Below, piece by piece: positions 52,131 through 62,940 of a stretch of DNA of 64,000 bases. Made by a program: the position numbers and the translations under genes. Each line of letters opens with the position of its first letter. Position 1 is the stretch's first letter. This stretch comes from Pseudomonas viridiflava (lineage in GTDB: Bacteria > Pseudomonadota > Gammaproteobacteria > Pseudomonadales > Pseudomonadaceae): contig NZ_UUOC01000023.1 of NCBI RefSeq assembly GCF_900590755.1, positions 62,001 through 126,000 of the forward strand, given 5' to 3'. The notes under the pieces are model-generated. The model was given only the letters and a program-made list of their open reading frames with translations. It was not told where the DNA came from and did no database searches.

Positions 52131-52916
52131 TCAATTCAAAGAGGCGTACGCCTCCCGGTCGCTTTCATCGCCCAGTACCGCAGCGCGGCGGTGATAGTCT
52201 CCCGCCAATGCTCTGATTGCCGGGATAGGCGCGGCGGCGAGGGTTTCGCGGGCCACGCGCAGAAAATTCAGGTTGCCGTTTTCCAGAGCGTTTTTCAGCC
52301 AGGCCAAGGCCTGTTCGAGCTGGCCTTGATCGGCGAGTACCGCTGCATGGCTGAACTGTCCACGGAAATCTCCGCCTTCCGCCGAGCGTCGGTACCAGTC
52401 AAAAGCAGCGCTCGGGTCGGCAGGGCAGTAGCGGCCTTCTTCCAGATACCGTCCCAACAGGTTCATCGATTTGGCGTGGCCCATCTGCGCCGCCTGTGCA
52501 TAGCAGCGCAAAGCCAGTGGATGATTCTCACTGACGCCCCGACCAGTAGCGAGCAGGTTGGCCAGGTTGTACAGGCCCCAATCCAGGCCCGCCTTGGCGG
52601 CCAGTTGATAGTGGCTGGCAGCGGCGGACGGATCAGCTACGCAGCCCCAGCCATGTTCATGACAACGCCCCAACATATTGCGCGCCATGACATGACCGTT
52701 GCGGGCCGCGATTTCAAACCACTGACGCGCCAACGCCTGATCACGTTCTATGCCTTGCCCATCCAGCAGGATCTGCCCCAGTAATGCCTGGGCTTCAACG
52801 ATGTTCTGGCCCGCAGCGGCAACGATTGCCTGAGCCGCCTTGGCGGGGTTGGCAGCGAGCATCTCCCGCAGTTGATCGCCGTCGAGGACTTCCTCGCGTT
52901 GCAGATTCCAGCTCAT
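52131..52916 (-). CDS. Sel1-like repeat protein
   Basis: A 261-residue protein with about five Sel1-like/TPR-type repeats of 36 residues between residues 50 and 200 (for example ALARQWFEIAARNGHVMARNMLG and ALRCYAQAAQMGHAKSMNLLG). No signal peptide is visible, so the protein is probably a cytosolic protein-interaction scaffold. It starts three bases after the piuC stop and is co-transcribed with it. I recall the same pair (PA4515-PA4516) in P. aeruginosa. Confidence 0.9.
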   Translation of the reverse strand: MSWNLQREEVLDGDQLREMLAANPAKAAQAIVAAAGQNIVEAQALLGQILLDGQGIERDQALARQWFEIAARNGHVMARNMLGRCHEHGWGCVADPSAAASHYQLAAKAGLDWGLYNLANLLATGRGVSENHPLALRCYAQAAQMGHAKSMNLLGRYLEEGRYCPADPSAAFDWYRRSAEGGDFRGQFSHAAVLADQGQLEQALAWLKNALENGNLNFLRVARETLAAAPIPAIRALAGDYHRRAAVLGDESDREAYASLN

Positions 52917-52919
52917 GGC

Positions 52920-53600
52920 TCAGACCTCAACCCAGCGGCGCAACAGGTTGTGGTAGGCGCCGGTCAATTTGATGAGAGAGGGGTGGTCGGGCACATCTTG
53001 GGTCAGTTGCTGGATGGCGTTGTCCATCTCGAACAGCAACGCCCGCTGGCTGTCTTCGCGCACCAGGCTTTGGGTCCAGAAGAAAGAAGCGAAACGGGTG
53101 CCGCGGGTCACGGCGCTGACTTTGTGCAGGCTGGTGCTTGGGTACAGCACCATGTCGCCTGCGGGGAGCTTCACCCGCTGTGTGCCATAGGTGTCCTGAA
53201 TTTCCAGTTCGCCGCCGTCGTATTCATCCGGATCACTGAAGAACAGCGTCGCGGAAAGGTCGGTCCTGACTCGCTCGACGCTGCCTTTCGCCTGACGCAC
53301 GGCGTTGTCGATATGAAAATCGAAGCTGCCACCGGCGGTGTAGCAGTTCAGCAGCGGCGGGAACACCTTGTGCGGCAGGGCGGCAGACATGAACAGCGGG
53401 TTGGACCACAGGCGTTCAAGCATGGCGCTGCCCACTTCAAGCGCCAGCGGATGACCTTCCGGCAATTGCAGGTTGTGCTTGGCCTTGGCTGACTGATAAC
53501 CCGCCGTGATCTTGCCGTCGGCCCACTCGGTCTGCTCCAGCGCCTGGCGAATGCGAGCCACTTCATCACGATCAAACAAGCCAGGAATGTGTAAAAGCAT
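52920..53600 (-). CDS. piuC: PKHD-type Fe(II)/2-oxoglutarate hydroxylase PiuC
   Basis: A 226-residue dioxygenase of the PiuC/PKHD family. The iron triad is visible as FHIDNAV (His and Asp) and the late His in [13 protein letters not shown], with the 2-oxoglutarate arginine shortly after. The gene is divergent from the piuA receptor and forms an operon with the Sel1-repeat gene. piuC is known to respond to iron; its hydroxylation target is not established. Start ATG at 53600. Confidence 0.93.
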   Translation of the reverse strand: MLLHIPGLFDRDEVARIRQALEQTEWADGKITAGYQSAKAKHNLQLPEGHPLALEVGSAMLERLWSNPLFMSAALPHKVFPPLLNCYTAGGSFDFHIDNAVRQAKGSVERVRTDLSATLFFSDPDEYDGGELEIQDTYGTQRVKLPAGDMVLYPSTSLHKVSAVTRGTRFASFFWTQSLVREDSQRALLFEMDNAIQQLTQDVPDHPSLIKLTGAYHNLLRRWVEV

Positions 53601-53695
53601 GGGCGCGGCACCGTGTCTTAAGTCGTGAGTTCGGGCCTGAATCGGGGCCTACACCCATGAACATGAAAATTTTGTAGAGAGAATGTGTATTGAAT

Positions 53696-53758
53696 GGAAT
53701 ATTTTGCTAAATAGCAATTGATCCCAATTGCTACCGGTAACTATTTGCAATATATTCC
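53696..53758. promoter_or_regulatory. Nested inverted repeats in the piuC-piuA divergent promoter
   Basis: Inner perfect repeat TAGCAATTG/CAATTGCTA with 4-nt spacing at 53712-53733. An outer pair, GGAATATTTTGC at 53696-53707 and GCAATATATTCC at 53747-53758, matches as inverted repeats in 11 of 12 positions. The block sits between two divergent iron-related genes, so it probably serves both. It is not a textbook Fur box; Fur or a local regulator could bind. Confidence 0.55.
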
Positions 53759-53791
53759 GCCGCCTCAACTCCTTGGGGAAGGAATTAATCC

Positions 53792-56041
53792 ATGTCGCGT
53801 CAATCGTTACCATCTGGTGCTCACTCACAACGCTCGCTGGCTTCGGCCGTTGGTGTTGCCATCGCTGCAATGGCCGCAGGTCATCTGGCACACGCTGCCG
53901 AAAGCGCCGACGACAAAGCGGTTTCGCTGGGAGCCACCAGCATCAATGGTGAGCAGGACGCGACCTACCAGACCGATGAATCGGCTTCGAAGAAGTACAC
54001 CGCACCGTTGCGTGAAACGCCCAAGAGCGTCACCGTGATCCCGCAACAAGTGATCCGTGACACCGGCGCCACCAGCCTCGCTGACGCCTTGCGCACCACG
54101 CCGGGCATCACCTTCGGCGCAGGCGAAGGCGGCAACCCGAACGCTGACCGCCCGATCATTCGCGGCTTCAACGCGGAAAGTGACGTGTTCATCGATGGCA
54201 TGCGCGACGTTGCTGCCCAAAGCCGGGAAATCTTCAACATTGAATCGGTTGAAGTCAGCAAGGGCCCAGGTTCGGCGTTCACTGGCGCGGGCTCTACCGG
54301 CGGCAGCCTGAACCTGATCACCAAAGGCGCACACCTGGGCAATGCCTACAACGGTGGTTACACCTTTGGCTCCGACCAGACCCAACGCTACACCGCTGAC
54401 CTCAATCAGCAGATCACCGACACCTCGGCGTTCCGCCTGAACCTGATGAAGCATGATGCCAACGTGGCCGGCCGCGATAACGTGGATGTCAGCCGTTGGG
54501 GCGTAGCGCCGTCGTTCGCCTTCGGCCTGGGCACCGACACCCGCGTCAAGCTCGATTACTACCACCTGGAAACCGACGATATGCCCGATTACGGCATCCC
54601 GTTGACCTCCACCACCGGTCGCAGCAAGTACATCGTCGACAAGCCAGCCCACGTCAACGAAAGCAATTTCTACGGCCTGACCGGTCGCGACTATCGCAAG
54701 AGCAAGAACGACAGCGGCACGTTCCGGATCGAGCACGACCTGAACGACAATCTGACCCTGTCCAACAGCTTCCGCATGTCCCGTTCGACCCTGGATTACA
54801 TCGTCACCAACCCGGATGACAGCCGTGGCAACGTCGTCAATGGCTTGCTGTCGCGCTCTGCCAAGAGCCGCAACTCGACCTCCAGCGGCTTCGTCAACCA
54901 GACCGATCTGGCCGCCAAGTTCGACACCGGCTTCATCAACCACAGCCTTGTGACCGGCGTGGAGTTCTCGTATCAGGACACCCACAACCGCAACTACAAC
55001 GTGCTGGATGCCAACGGCGGCACCATCGCCAGCGTCTGCTCGGCCGCGCTGCTGCGTTCCGGAGACTGCACCAACGTTGCAAACCCAGACCCGAAAGACG
55101 CCTGGAACGGCACCATCACGGACAGCCAGGCGTTTACTGACACCGACACCAAAACCAGCGCTGCTTACGTGTTCGACACCCTGAAGTTCAATGAGCAGTG
55201 GTCCCTGAACCTGGGCCTGCGTTATGACGACTACGACATCAAGTCCAGCGGTTTCGCCACTGCCGGTCGTGGCACGGTAGCGGGTAACTTCAAGCGCGAG
55301 AACACCAGCCAGCTGTGGAACTACCAGGTCGGTCTGGTCTTCAAACCGCTGCCGAACGGTACGGTGTACGCGGCATGGTCGACCTCCAGCAACCCGTCCG
55401 GCGAAACCAGCGGTAACGGTGGCCTGGAAATCAGCACGGCCAACACCAATCTCGATCCAGAGAAGAACCGCAACTACGAGCTGGGCACCAAGTGGGACTT
55501 CTTCGGCGATGACCTGTCGTTGACCGCCGCGCTGTTTCGCACTGAAAAAACCAACGCGCGCATCACCGATCCGGACAACGCCACGTTCCAGGTGCTTGAT
55601 GGCGAGCAGCGTGTTGATGGCTTCGAGTTCACCTACACCGGTAAGATCACCAGCAAGTGGAAGGTCTACGGCGGCTATACCTACATGGAAAGCGAGCTGG
55701 TCAAGACCACGCTGGCTGCGGACGAAGGCAATCACATGCCAAGCACGCCGCGTAACAGCTTCAACCTGTGGTCGACTTACGAGCTGATCCCGAAGCTGAC
55801 CGTGGGCGGTGGCGCAACCTTCGTCGATTCGCGTTTTGGCAACGAAGCCAACTCGGTTGAAGTGCCTTCGTACTGGCGCTACGACGCGATGGCCAGCTAC
55901 GCGCTGACCAAAAACGTCGACCTGCAGCTCAACCTGCAAAACCTGACCGACAAGCGTTACTACGATCAGGTGTTCACCACTCACTACGCGCACATGGCCG
56001 CTGGCCGTACCGCGCTGATGAGTGCCAACTTCCACTTCTGA
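53792..56041 (+). CDS. piuA: TonB-dependent catecholate siderophore receptor PiuA/Fiu-like
   Basis: A 749-residue outer-membrane receptor with signal peptide (to about residue 35, AHAA). It has no STN domain. The plug begins ETPKSVTVIPQQVIRDTGATSLADAL and contains GFNAESDVFIDGMRD and FNIESVEVSKGPGSAFTGAG, typical of the PiuA/Fiu group that takes up iron with mono- and dicatechols. The protein ends in a phenylalanine-terminated strand (SANFHF), the usual BAM signal. Ribosome binding site GGGGAAGGAA. Flanked by piuC (divergent) and piuB (same strand), the conserved order. Confidence 0.94.
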   Translation: MSRQSLPSGAHSQRSLASAVGVAIAAMAAGHLAHAAESADDKAVSLGATSINGEQDATYQTDESASKKYTAPLRETPKSVTVIPQQVIRDTGATSLADALRTTPGITFGAGEGGNPNADRPIIRGFNAESDVFIDGMRDVAAQSREIFNIESVEVSKGPGSAFTGAGSTGGSLNLITKGAHLGNAYNGGYTFGSDQTQRYTADLNQQITDTSAFRLNLMKHDANVAGRDNVDVSRWGVAPSFAFGLGTDTRVKLDYYHLETDDMPDYGIPLTSTTGRSKYIVDKPAHVNESNFYGLTGRDYRKSKNDSGTFRIEHDLNDNLTLSNSFRMSRSTLDYIVTNPDDSRGNVVNGLLSRSAKSRNSTSSGFVNQTDLAAKFDTGFINHSLVTGVEFSYQDTHNRNYNVLDANGGTIASVCSAALLRSGDCTNVANPDPKDAWNGTITDSQAFTDTDTKTSAAYVFDTLKFNEQWSLNLGLRYDDYDIKSSGFATAGRGTVAGNFKRENTSQLWNYQVGLVFKPLPNGTVYAAWSTSSNPSGETSGNGGLEISTANTNLDPEKNRNYELGTKWDFFGDDLSLTAALFRTEKTNARITDPDNATFQVLDGEQRVDGFEFTYTGKITSKWKVYGGYTYMESELVKTTLAADEGNHMPSTPRNSFNLWSTYELIPKLTVGGGATFVDSRFGNEANSVEVPSYWRYDAMASYALTKNVDLQLNLQNLTDKRYYDQVFTTHYAHMAAGRTALMSANFHF

Positions 56042-56059
56042 TAGAGAAGCGGATGTTCA

Positions 56060-56095
56060 AGCCCCGCTGGCCTTTTAGGGTGAGCGGGGTTTTTT
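56060..56095 (+). terminator. Intrinsic terminator of piuA
   Basis: A stem AGCCCCGCT/AGCGGGG(T) with a loop of about 14 nt, followed by six T residues, 20 bases after the stop. Confidence 0.85.
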
Positions 56096-56120
56096 GGTGT
56101 TTGGGAATCGTGGTATTTCT

Positions 56121-56212
56121 CTGTTGGAGCGAGGCTTGCCCGCGAATTAGGTACCTCGGTGATGCAGGCACACCGCGTTATCGTTCTTCGCGGGCAAGCC
56201 TCGCTCCAACAG
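56121..56212. repeat. REP/BIME inverted pair (GGAGCGAGGCTTGCCCGCGA type)
   Basis: A facing pair between the piuA terminator and piuB, so piuB probably has its own promoter or depends on read-through. Confidence 0.88.
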
Positions 56213-56230
56213 AAATTGGAGTAACAAAGG

Positions 56231-58780
56231 GTGTTGAAGAAAGTCCTGTTTCAAGTCCACTGGTTCTTCGGCATCACCGCCGGGCTTGTGCTCGCGCTGA
56301 TGGGCATCACCGGTGCCATTTACTCGTTCGAGGATGAAATTCTTGAGTGGGCCAACCCCGAGGCGCTGATTATCCAGCCTCGCGGGGAGGCGTTGCCGCC
56401 AATCGAGCTGGTGCGCAAGCTTGAAACCGCCACTGGCCTGACGGTTGCCATTCTGCGGGTGCAGACCGTTGGCGACAAAGCCGCGCAAGTCTATTTCACT
56501 CCTGCTCCCGGCGAGCGCCGTGGGCCTATGCGTAACTTTGATCCGTACAACGGCGAGATCACCGGTGACGCGACCGGTGCGGGTTTCTTTGATTTCGTTC
56601 TGCGCCTGCACCGCTTTCTGGCCATGGGCGAGTATGGCAAACAGGTCACGGCCGCCTGCACGCTGATCCTGGTGTTCTTCTGCCTGTCCGGGCTTTACCT
56701 GCGCTGGCCGCGCAAGGCCCTGAACTGGCGAGTCTGGCTGACATTGGACTGGGCGAAGAAAGGCCGCAGTTTCAATTGGGACCTGCACTCGATATTCGGC
56801 ACATGGTGCCTGCTGTTCTACCTGCTGTTCGCGATCACCGGCCTGACCTGGTCTTACGACTGGTTCAGCAATGGCATGAACGCTTTGCTGGGCGACGCTC
56901 CCGCGGGTGAACAGCGTCGTGGCGGCGGAGGCGGTGGTCGGCCTGGCGGTAATGGCGCGCCTCAGACGGCACCGGCGAAAGCTGATTTCGCGGCCATCTG
57001 GGAAAGCATCAAGACCACTGCCGGCCCTGAGCTGGCGGCGTACAACATTCGCTTGCCCAACGCGGGCGGTCAGCCAGCCACCATCTTCTATCTGCTCAAG
57101 GATTCGCCGCACCCAAGGGCGTTGAACACCATCATGCTCGACCCGGCGACCGGCAAGGTCGGTTCGGTTGCGCGTTACGCCGAGAAAAGCTTCGGCGCGC
57201 AATTGCTGGTCAGCAACTATTCACTGCACGTGGGCAGCTACTTCGGCATCGTCGGGCGGCTGATCATGACGGCGGCGGCGTTGATGATGCCGCTGTTCTT
57301 CATCACCGGCTGGCTGCTGTATCTGGATCGACGCCGCAAGAAGCGCGAGATCAAGAATGCTCGTGGCGGTGTTGCGGCCAACAGTGACAGTGACGCACCT
57401 GCCTGGCTGATCGGTTTCGCGACCCAGAGCGGTTTCGCTGAGCAACTCGCCTGGCAGACCGCCGGGCAATTGCAGGCAGCGGGCTTGCCGGTGAAGGTGC
57501 AGCGCCTGGCGGATGTTACCGAACAGGATCTGCGCCAGAGCCAGAACGCCTTGTTCGTGGTCAGCACCTTTGGCGATGGCGAAGCTCCAGACAGCGCCCT
57601 GGGTTTCGAGCGCAAATTGCTGGGCAGTCCGTTGGCGCTGGAAAACCTCAATTACGCGGTGCTGGGCCTTGGGGATCGGCAGTATCAACACTTCTGCGGT
57701 TTTGCCCGGCGCCTGCAAGGCTGGCTGGCCGAGCGCGGCGGCAAGCTGTTGTTCGATGGCGTCGAGGTCGACAGCGCAGACCCGGTGGCTTTGCAGCATT
57801 GGCAGCAACAACTGGGACAGGTCACCGGCACTGCGCCGACGAACCTGTGGCAGGCTCCGGCTTATGACAACTGGACGCTGAATCAGCGCGAACACCTGAA
57901 CCCTGGCAGCAGCGGCTCGAAAGTGTTTCTGATTGGTCTGAAACCGCCGCCGTCCATGGTCTGGGAAGCCGGGGATCTGGTTGAGGTGATGCCGCGCAAC
58001 AGAGTCGCGGCCGTTGAGCAGTTCTTGAATGGCTTAGGGATCGCTGCCAGCAGTTCTGTGCGGATCAGCGGCCTTGACGAACCGCTGAACGTCGCCCTGG
58101 CCAGTCGCCAATTGCCACAGCGTCGGGCGCATCTGGTGGGCTTGCATGCTCAAGCGGTGGTGGACGCGCTGGTGCCGTTGGCCATGCGTGAATACTCCAT
58201 CGCTTCGATCACTGAAGATGGCTCGCTGCAGTTGATCGTGCGCCAGGAACTGCATCCGGATGGCAGCCTGGGGCTGGGTTCTGGCTGGTTGACCGAGCAC
58301 GTTGCACTGGGCGATACGGTCAGCCTGCGAGTGCGCCGCAACAGCAGCTTCCATCTGCCGAATGAGCCTCGGCCGCTGATTTTGATTGGCAACGGCACTG
58401 GTCTGGCCGGGCTGCGCAGTTTGCTCAAGGGGCGAATCGCCCAGGGGCAGTCGCGTAACTGGCTGCTGTTTGGCGAGCGCAATCGGGAGCATGACTTCCA
58501 TTGCGGTGGCGAACTGCTTCAGTGGCAGGCGTCGGGCGAACTTGCGCGGCTTGATCTGGCGTTTTCCCGTGATCAGGCCGAGAAAATCTACGTGCAGGAT
58601 CGGCTGATTGAAGCGGCTGATGAGCTTAGAGAATGGCTGGCCGATGGCGCTGCGATTTATATCTGCGGCAGCCTGGAAGGCATGGCGGCGGGGGTGGATG
58701 CTGCGCTGATCGAGATTCTGGGTGCGCAAGCAGTGGGGGAATTGATCGAGCAGGGGCGGTATCGCAGGGATGTGTATTGA
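56231..58780 (+). CDS. piuB: PepSY membrane flavoreductase (PiuB/PA4513-like)
   Basis: An 849-residue fusion. The N-terminal PepSY-associated membrane region has four or so helices, with conserved histidines at [15 protein letters not shown] and [11 protein letters not shown] flavodoxin-like domain follows at about residues 390-530 ([35 protein letters not shown]). The C-terminal FAD/NADPH reductase part (REYSIASI, then [17 protein letters not shown]) resembles sulfite reductase flavoprotein. The start is GTG at 56231 behind GGAGTAACAAAG; TTG at 56234 is also possible. It probably moves electrons from NADPH through flavins to reduce iron-siderophore complexes in the periplasm. Confidence 0.88.
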   Translation: MLKKVLFQVHWFFGITAGLVLALMGITGAIYSFEDEILEWANPEALIIQPRGEALPPIELVRKLETATGLTVAILRVQTVGDKAAQVYFTPAPGERRGPMRNFDPYNGEITGDATGAGFFDFVLRLHRFLAMGEYGKQVTAACTLILVFFCLSGLYLRWPRKALNWRVWLTLDWAKKGRSFNWDLHSIFGTWCLLFYLLFAITGLTWSYDWFSNGMNALLGDAPAGEQRRGGGGGGRPGGNGAPQTAPAKADFAAIWESIKTTAGPELAAYNIRLPNAGGQPATIFYLLKDSPHPRALNTIMLDPATGKVGSVARYAEKSFGAQLLVSNYSLHVGSYFGIVGRLIMTAAALMMPLFFITGWLLYLDRRRKKREIKNARGGVAANSDSDAPAWLIGFATQSGFAEQLAWQTAGQLQAAGLPVKVQRLADVTEQDLRQSQNALFVVSTFGDGEAPDSALGFERKLLGSPLALENLNYAVLGLGDRQYQHFCGFARRLQGWLAERGGKLLFDGVEVDSADPVALQHWQQQLGQVTGTAPTNLWQAPAYDNWTLNQREHLNPGSSGSKVFLIGLKPPPSMVWEAGDLVEVMPRNRVAAVEQFLNGLGIAASSSVRISGLDEPLNVALASRQLPQRRAHLVGLHAQAVVDALVPLAMREYSIASITEDGSLQLIVRQELHPDGSLGLGSGWLTEHVALGDTVSLRVRRNSSFHLPNEPRPLILIGNGTGLAGLRSLLKGRIAQGQSRNWLLFGERNREHDFHCGGELLQWQASGELARLDLAFSRDQAEKIYVQDRLIEAADELREWLADGAAIYICGSLEGMAAGVDAALIEILGAQAVGELIEQGRYRRDVY

Positions 58781-58801
58781 ATCCCAGGTCCTCATTAAAC
58801 C

Positions 58802-58893
58802 TGTGGGACCGGCTTTAGCCGGGAAGAGGCCGGTACATCCACCCCATGTTTATGGGTCTCAATGCCGCCTTCCCGGCTAAAGCCGGTCCCACA
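58802..58893. repeat. REP/BIME inverted pair (GGGACCGGCTTTAGCCGGGA type)
   Basis: A facing pair after piuB, directly next to a REP pair of another sequence class. Confidence 0.9.
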
Positions 58894-58898
58894 AAAAC

Positions 58899-58972
58899 TG
58901 TAGGAGATGCCGAAGGCTGCGAAGGCGTGCCTATATGACACACCGCTTTCGCAGCCTGCGGCAGCTCCTACA
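58899..58972. repeat. REP/BIME inverted pair (GGAGCTGCCGAAGGCTGCGAA type)
   Basis: A facing pair five bases from the preceding one; the tandem fills the space between the convergent piuB and dppF genes and may act as a bidirectional terminator. Confidence 0.9.
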
Positions 58973-58980
58973 GGTCCTGT

Positions 58981-59955
58981 TTACGCCGCCACAAACTGCT
59001 CCGCGTAATGGCAGGCAACCTGGCGGTTGTCTACCAGGCGCAGGGCGGGTTCTTCGGTGGCGCAGCGCTCGGTCGCGTAGGGGCAGCGCTTGTGGAAAGC
59101 GCAGCCGCTTGGCGGGTCGAGGGGGTTGGGCAGTTCACCGACGATCTTGATCTTCGGCTTCAGCGGGTCCGGGTGAATCGTCGGTGTAGCCGACAACAAT
59201 GCCTGGGTGTACGGGTGCAGCGGACGGTTGTAGATCTCTTCCTTGGGACCCATTTCCGCCGGACGACCCAGATACATCACCAGCACCGTGTCAGCAACGT
59301 GGCGCACTACCGACAGGTTGTGGGAAATGAACACGTAGGCCGTGTTGAATTCCTGCTGCAGATCCATGAACAGGTTCAACACCTGAGCCTGAATCGACAC
59401 GTCCAGCGCTGAAGTCGGTTCATCCGCCACCAGCACTTTCGGTTGCAGCATCATGGCTCGAGCCAGCGCGATACGCTGACGCTGACCGCCGGAGAACATG
59501 TGCGGGTAACGCTGATAGTGCTCAGGGCGCAAACCCACCTGGGCCATCATCGCCTGCACTTTCTCGCGACGTTCCCTGGCCGACAGATTGGTGTTGATCA
59601 GCAGCGGTTCACCGAGCTGATCACCAATTTTCTGCCGTGGATTGAGCGACGCATACGGGCTCTGGAACACCATCTGCACGTCTTTGCGCAATTGCTTGCG
59701 TTGTTCCTTGGTGGCACCGGTGACTTCCTGACCGGCGATTTTCAGCGAACCCGACGACGGCTCTTCAATCAGGGTCAAGGCGCGGGCCAGAGTTGACTTG
59801 CCGCAGCCGGACTCGCCGACCACAGCCAGGGTCTTGCCTGCTTCAAGTTCAAACGAAACGCCGTTCAGGGCGCGCACCAGGGCGTGGCCCTTGAACAGAC
59901 CACGGGATACTTCGTAGTGACGGGTAAGGTCGCGGGCGGTAAGAACGACGCTCAT
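58981..59955 (-). CDS. dppF: Dipeptide ABC transporter ATPase DppF
   Basis: A 324-residue ATPase of the Opp/Dpp family. Walker A is GESGCGKSTLARAL, the signature FSGGQRQRIALARAM and Walker [15 protein letters not shown]. The C-terminal oligopeptide-transporter extension with CAFHKRCPYATERC probably binds an iron-sulfur cluster or metal, as in relatives. The start at 59955 overlaps the dppD stop by one base (TAATG) with ribosome binding site AGGAGGTGG. Last gene of the dpp operon. Confidence 0.95.
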   Translation of the reverse strand: MSVVLTARDLTRHYEVSRGLFKGHALVRALNGVSFELEAGKTLAVVGESGCGKSTLARALTLIEEPSSGSLKIAGQEVTGATKEQRKQLRKDVQMVFQSPYASLNPRQKIGDQLGEPLLINTNLSARERREKVQAMMAQVGLRPEHYQRYPHMFSGGQRQRIALARAMMLQPKVLVADEPTSALDVSIQAQVLNLFMDLQQEFNTAYVFISHNLSVVRHVADTVLVMYLGRPAEMGPKEEIYNRPLHPYTQALLSATPTIHPDPLKPKIKIVGELPNPLDPPSGCAFHKRCPYATERCATEEPALRLVDNRQVACHYAEQFVAA

Positions 59956-60923
59956 TACGCCACCTCCTGATTCAACGGATAGAAGCAACGCGCCAGGCTG
60001 TGGGCTTTGGGATCAAGGCCTGGACGCTGGGTGCGACAGTTTTCCTGCACGTAAGGGCAGCGCGGCGAGAGCAGGCAGCCTTGCGGACGGTCGTAACGGC
60101 CAGGCACCATGCCCGGCAGGGTCGCCAGACGTTCGGCACCCATGCTGTGTTCCGGAATCGCCGCCAGCAATGCTTCGCTGTACGGGTGCGCAGGCACGTC
60201 GAACAAGCCCGGCACCTGCCCGACTTCAACGGCTTGCCCTGCGTACATCACGCAGACCCGTTGAGCGGTTTCAGCCACGACAGCCAGGTCGTGAGTGATC
60301 AGCACCAGTGCCATGTCCTGCTCTTTCTGCAGGCTGAGCAGCAAGTCCATGATCTGCGCCTGAATCGTCACGTCCAGCGCGGTGGTCGGTTCGTCGGCGA
60401 TCAGCAGCTTGGGTTCGCCCGCGATAGCCATGGCGATTGCCACACGCTGGCTCATGCCACCGGACAGCTGATGCGGATAGGCATTGAGACGCGACGCGGC
60501 ACCCGGGATTTCAACTTTTTGCAGCAGCTCCAGAGCACGCTGACGAGCAGCCCGACCTGACAGATTCAGGTGTTGACGCAGCACCTCTTCGATCTGGAAA
60601 CCCACGGTGTAGCTGGGGTTCAGCGCAGTCATCGGGTCCTGGAACACCATCGCCAGGTCTTTGCCGATGATCTTGCGGCGCTGGCGATTGTTGAGCTTGA
60701 GCAGTTCATGACCGTCGAAGTTCAGGGAGTCAGCGGTGATCACGCCGGGGTGATCGATCAGGCCCATCAACGCCATCATGGTCACGGATTTACCCGAACC
60801 CGACTCGCCGACGATAGCCATGACTTCGCCTTTCTCGACGCTCAACGACAGGCCGTCGACAACCGGCACTGCGCTGGCGTCGCCGAAGCGGACGTTGAGA
60901 TTCTTGATTTCTAAAAGTGACAT
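59955..60923 (-). CDS. dppD: Dipeptide ABC transporter ATPase DppD
   Basis: A 322-residue ATPase. Walker A is [14 protein letters not shown], the signature [15 protein letters not shown] and Walker [15 protein letters not shown]. The C-terminal extension with [15 protein letters not shown] is the counterpart of the DppF cysteine motif. It pairs with DppF to drive the DppBC permease. The ATG at 60923 follows GAGGAGATTCGT. Confidence 0.95.
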   Translation of the reverse strand: MSLLEIKNLNVRFGDASAVPVVDGLSLSVEKGEVMAIVGESGSGKSVTMMALMGLIDHPGVITADSLNFDGHELLKLNNRQRRKIIGKDLAMVFQDPMTALNPSYTVGFQIEEVLRQHLNLSGRAARQRALELLQKVEIPGAASRLNAYPHQLSGGMSQRVAIAMAIAGEPKLLIADEPTTALDVTIQAQIMDLLLSLQKEQDMALVLITHDLAVVAETAQRVCVMYAGQAVEVGQVPGLFDVPAHPYSEALLAAIPEHSMGAERLATLPGMVPGRYDRPQGCLLSPRCPYVQENCRTQRPGLDPKAHSLARCFYPLNQEVA

Positions 60924-60933
60924 ACGAATCTCC

Positions 60934-61845
60934 TCAGGCGGCATTTTTGAGTTTCGGGTCCAGCGCATCGCGCAGCCCGTCGCCCATCAGGTTGATTGCC
61001 AGCACGCTGAGCAAAATGGTCAAACCAGGCAGGCTCACCACCCACCAGGCGCGTTCGATGTAATCACGGGCCGAAGCCAGCATGGTGCCCCACTCAGGTG
61101 TTGGCGGTTGTACGCCCAGACCGAGGAAGCCCAGCGCCGCAGCGTCGAGGATTGCCGAGGAGAAACTCAAGGTCGCCTGCACGATCAGCGGTGCCATGCA
61201 GTTAGGCAGCACGGTGATGAACATCAGGCGTGGCAAGGTGGCGCCAGCCAGACGTGCAGCAGTCACGTAATCGCGGTTCAGCTCGCCCATCACCGCCGCG
61301 CGAGTCAGACGAACATAGGACGGCAGCGAAACGATGGCGATGGCGATCACGGTGTTGATCAGGCCAGGGCCGAGGATGGCGACAATCGCCACAGCCAGCA
61401 GCAGCGAGGGCAGGGCGAGCATGATGTCCATCAGACGCATGATCGACGGGCCAAGGATGCGCGGGAAGAACCCGGCCAGCAGGCCCATGAGAATGCCCGG
61501 AATCAGCGACATCACCACCGACGACAAACCGATCAGCAGCGACAGGCGCGAACCCTGGATCAGACGCGACAGCAGGTCACGGCCCAGCTCGTCGGTGCCC
61601 AGCAGGAATTGCCATTGACCGCCTTCAAGCCAGACCGGCGGGGTCAGCAGGAAGTCGCGGTATTGCTCACTTGGGTCATGTGGCGCAACCCAAGGGGCGA
61701 ACAGCGCGCAGAACACGATCAGGATCATGAACATCAGGCCGGCAACAGCGCCCTTGTTCTTGGCGAAGGCCTGCCAGAATTCTTTGTACGGCGAGGGGTA
61801 AAGCAGGCTTTGATCGACTGCTACCGAAGGAATAGGTGTGCTCAT
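60934..61845 (-). CDS. dppC: Dipeptide ABC transporter permease DppC
   Basis: A 303-residue permease with an N-terminal cytosolic extension, about six helices and the OppC-type features ([20 protein letters not shown] and the EAA-like loop [20 protein letters not shown]). The ATG at 61845 matches the family start; the frame continues a little upstream into dppB. Forms the channel with DppB. Confidence 0.94.
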   Translation of the reverse strand: MSTPIPSVAVDQSLLYPSPYKEFWQAFAKNKGAVAGLMFMILIVFCALFAPWVAPHDPSEQYRDFLLTPPVWLEGGQWQFLLGTDELGRDLLSRLIQGSRLSLLIGLSSVVMSLIPGILMGLLAGFFPRILGPSIMRLMDIMLALPSLLLAVAIVAILGPGLINTVIAIAIVSLPSYVRLTRAAVMGELNRDYVTAARLAGATLPRLMFITVLPNCMAPLIVQATLSFSSAILDAAALGFLGLGVQPPTPEWGTMLASARDYIERAWWVVSLPGLTILLSVLAINLMGDGLRDALDPKLKNAA

Positions 61846-61855
61846 AGTCAGGATC

Positions 61856-62866
61856 TCAGCGCTGGTGACGAATGCGTGGGTTGGCAAAGCCGTAGAGGAT
61901 GTCCACTACGAAGTTGACCAGGATCACCAGGCAGGCGATCAGCAGGATGCCGTTCTGCACGACAGGGTAGTCACGGGCGCCGATGGCTTCGATCAACCAC
62001 TTGCCGATACCCGGCCAGGAGAAGATTGTTTCGGTCAATACCGCACCGGCGAGCAGCGCGCCGACTTGCAGGCCGAATACGGTCAGCACTGGAATCAGGG
62101 CGTTACGCAGGCCGTGAACAAACACCACGCGAGCAGGCGACAAGCCTTTGGCCCGGGCGGTACGCACGTAGTCTTCACGCAATACTTCAAGCATCGACGA
62201 GCGAGTCATCCGGGCGATCACCGCCAGCGGGATGGTGCCGAGCACGATGGCCGGAAGAATCAGGTGATGCAGGGCGTCGAGGAACGCGCCTTCTTCATCG
62301 CTGAGCAAGGTGTCGATCAGCATGAAACCGGTTTTGGGCGGGATGTCGTACAGCAGGTCGATACGCCCGGAGACCGGAGTCCAGCCCAGGGTCACCGAGA
62401 AGAACATGATCAGGATCAGGCCCCACCAGAAGATCGGCATTGAATAACCCGCCAGGGAAATGCCCATTACCCCGTGATCGAACAATGATCCTCGCTTGAG
62501 CGCCGCAATCACCCCCGCGAGCAAACCGAGAATGCCGGCGAAGATCAGGGCTGCAATCGACAGCTCCAGCGTGGCAGGGAACAAGGCAGTGAACTCGGTC
62601 CACACGCTGGTCCGCGTGCGCAGCGACTCGCCAAGATCGCCTTGAGCGAGCTTGCCGACATAGTCGATGTATTGCGCATAAAGCGGCTTGTTCAGACCGA
62701 GGCGTTCCATGGCCTGAGCGTGCATTTCCGGATCGACCCGGCGTTCACCCATCATGACTTCAACCGGGTCGCCCGGAATCAGGCGAATAAGCGCGAAGGT
62801 CAGCAAGGTGATGCCGAAAAACGTGGGTATCAACAACCCCACTCGGCGGGCGATAAAACTAAACAT
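61856..62866 (-). CDS. dppB: Dipeptide ABC transporter permease DppB
   Basis: A 336-residue permease. The start MFSFIARRVGLLIPTFFGIT is characteristic of DppB/OppB, followed by a periplasmic domain, five more helices and the docking loop YVRTARAKGLSPARVVFVHG. It lies 10 bases upstream of dppC and 74 bases downstream of the binding-protein gene, with a hairpin in that gap. Confidence 0.95.
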   Translation of the reverse strand: MFSFIARRVGLLIPTFFGITLLTFALIRLIPGDPVEVMMGERRVDPEMHAQAMERLGLNKPLYAQYIDYVGKLAQGDLGESLRTRTSVWTEFTALFPATLELSIAALIFAGILGLLAGVIAALKRGSLFDHGVMGISLAGYSMPIFWWGLILIMFFSVTLGWTPVSGRIDLLYDIPPKTGFMLIDTLLSDEEGAFLDALHHLILPAIVLGTIPLAVIARMTRSSMLEVLREDYVRTARAKGLSPARVVFVHGLRNALIPVLTVFGLQVGALLAGAVLTETIFSWPGIGKWLIEAIGARDYPVVQNGILLIACLVILVNFVVDILYGFANPRIRHQR

Positions 62867-62907
62867 CGTGTGGTGTTCCTCATCGGCCGGTTAGGCGTTC
62901 TCCAACG

Positions 62908-62926
62908 GGGCTCTGGTTCAGAGCCC
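62908..62926 (-). promoter_or_regulatory. Hairpin between dppA and dppB
   Basis: A perfect 8-bp stem GGGCTCTG/CAGAGCCC with a 3-nt loop and no T tract on the minus strand. It probably protects the dppA mRNA end, giving more binding protein than permease. Confidence 0.65.
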
Positions 62927-62940
62927 GCCGGATTATTTTT

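Noticed and set aside
53825..56035. 736-codon open frame opposite piuA
   Set aside because: Antisense shadow of a clear TonB receptor; no ribosome binding site and no recognisable domain.
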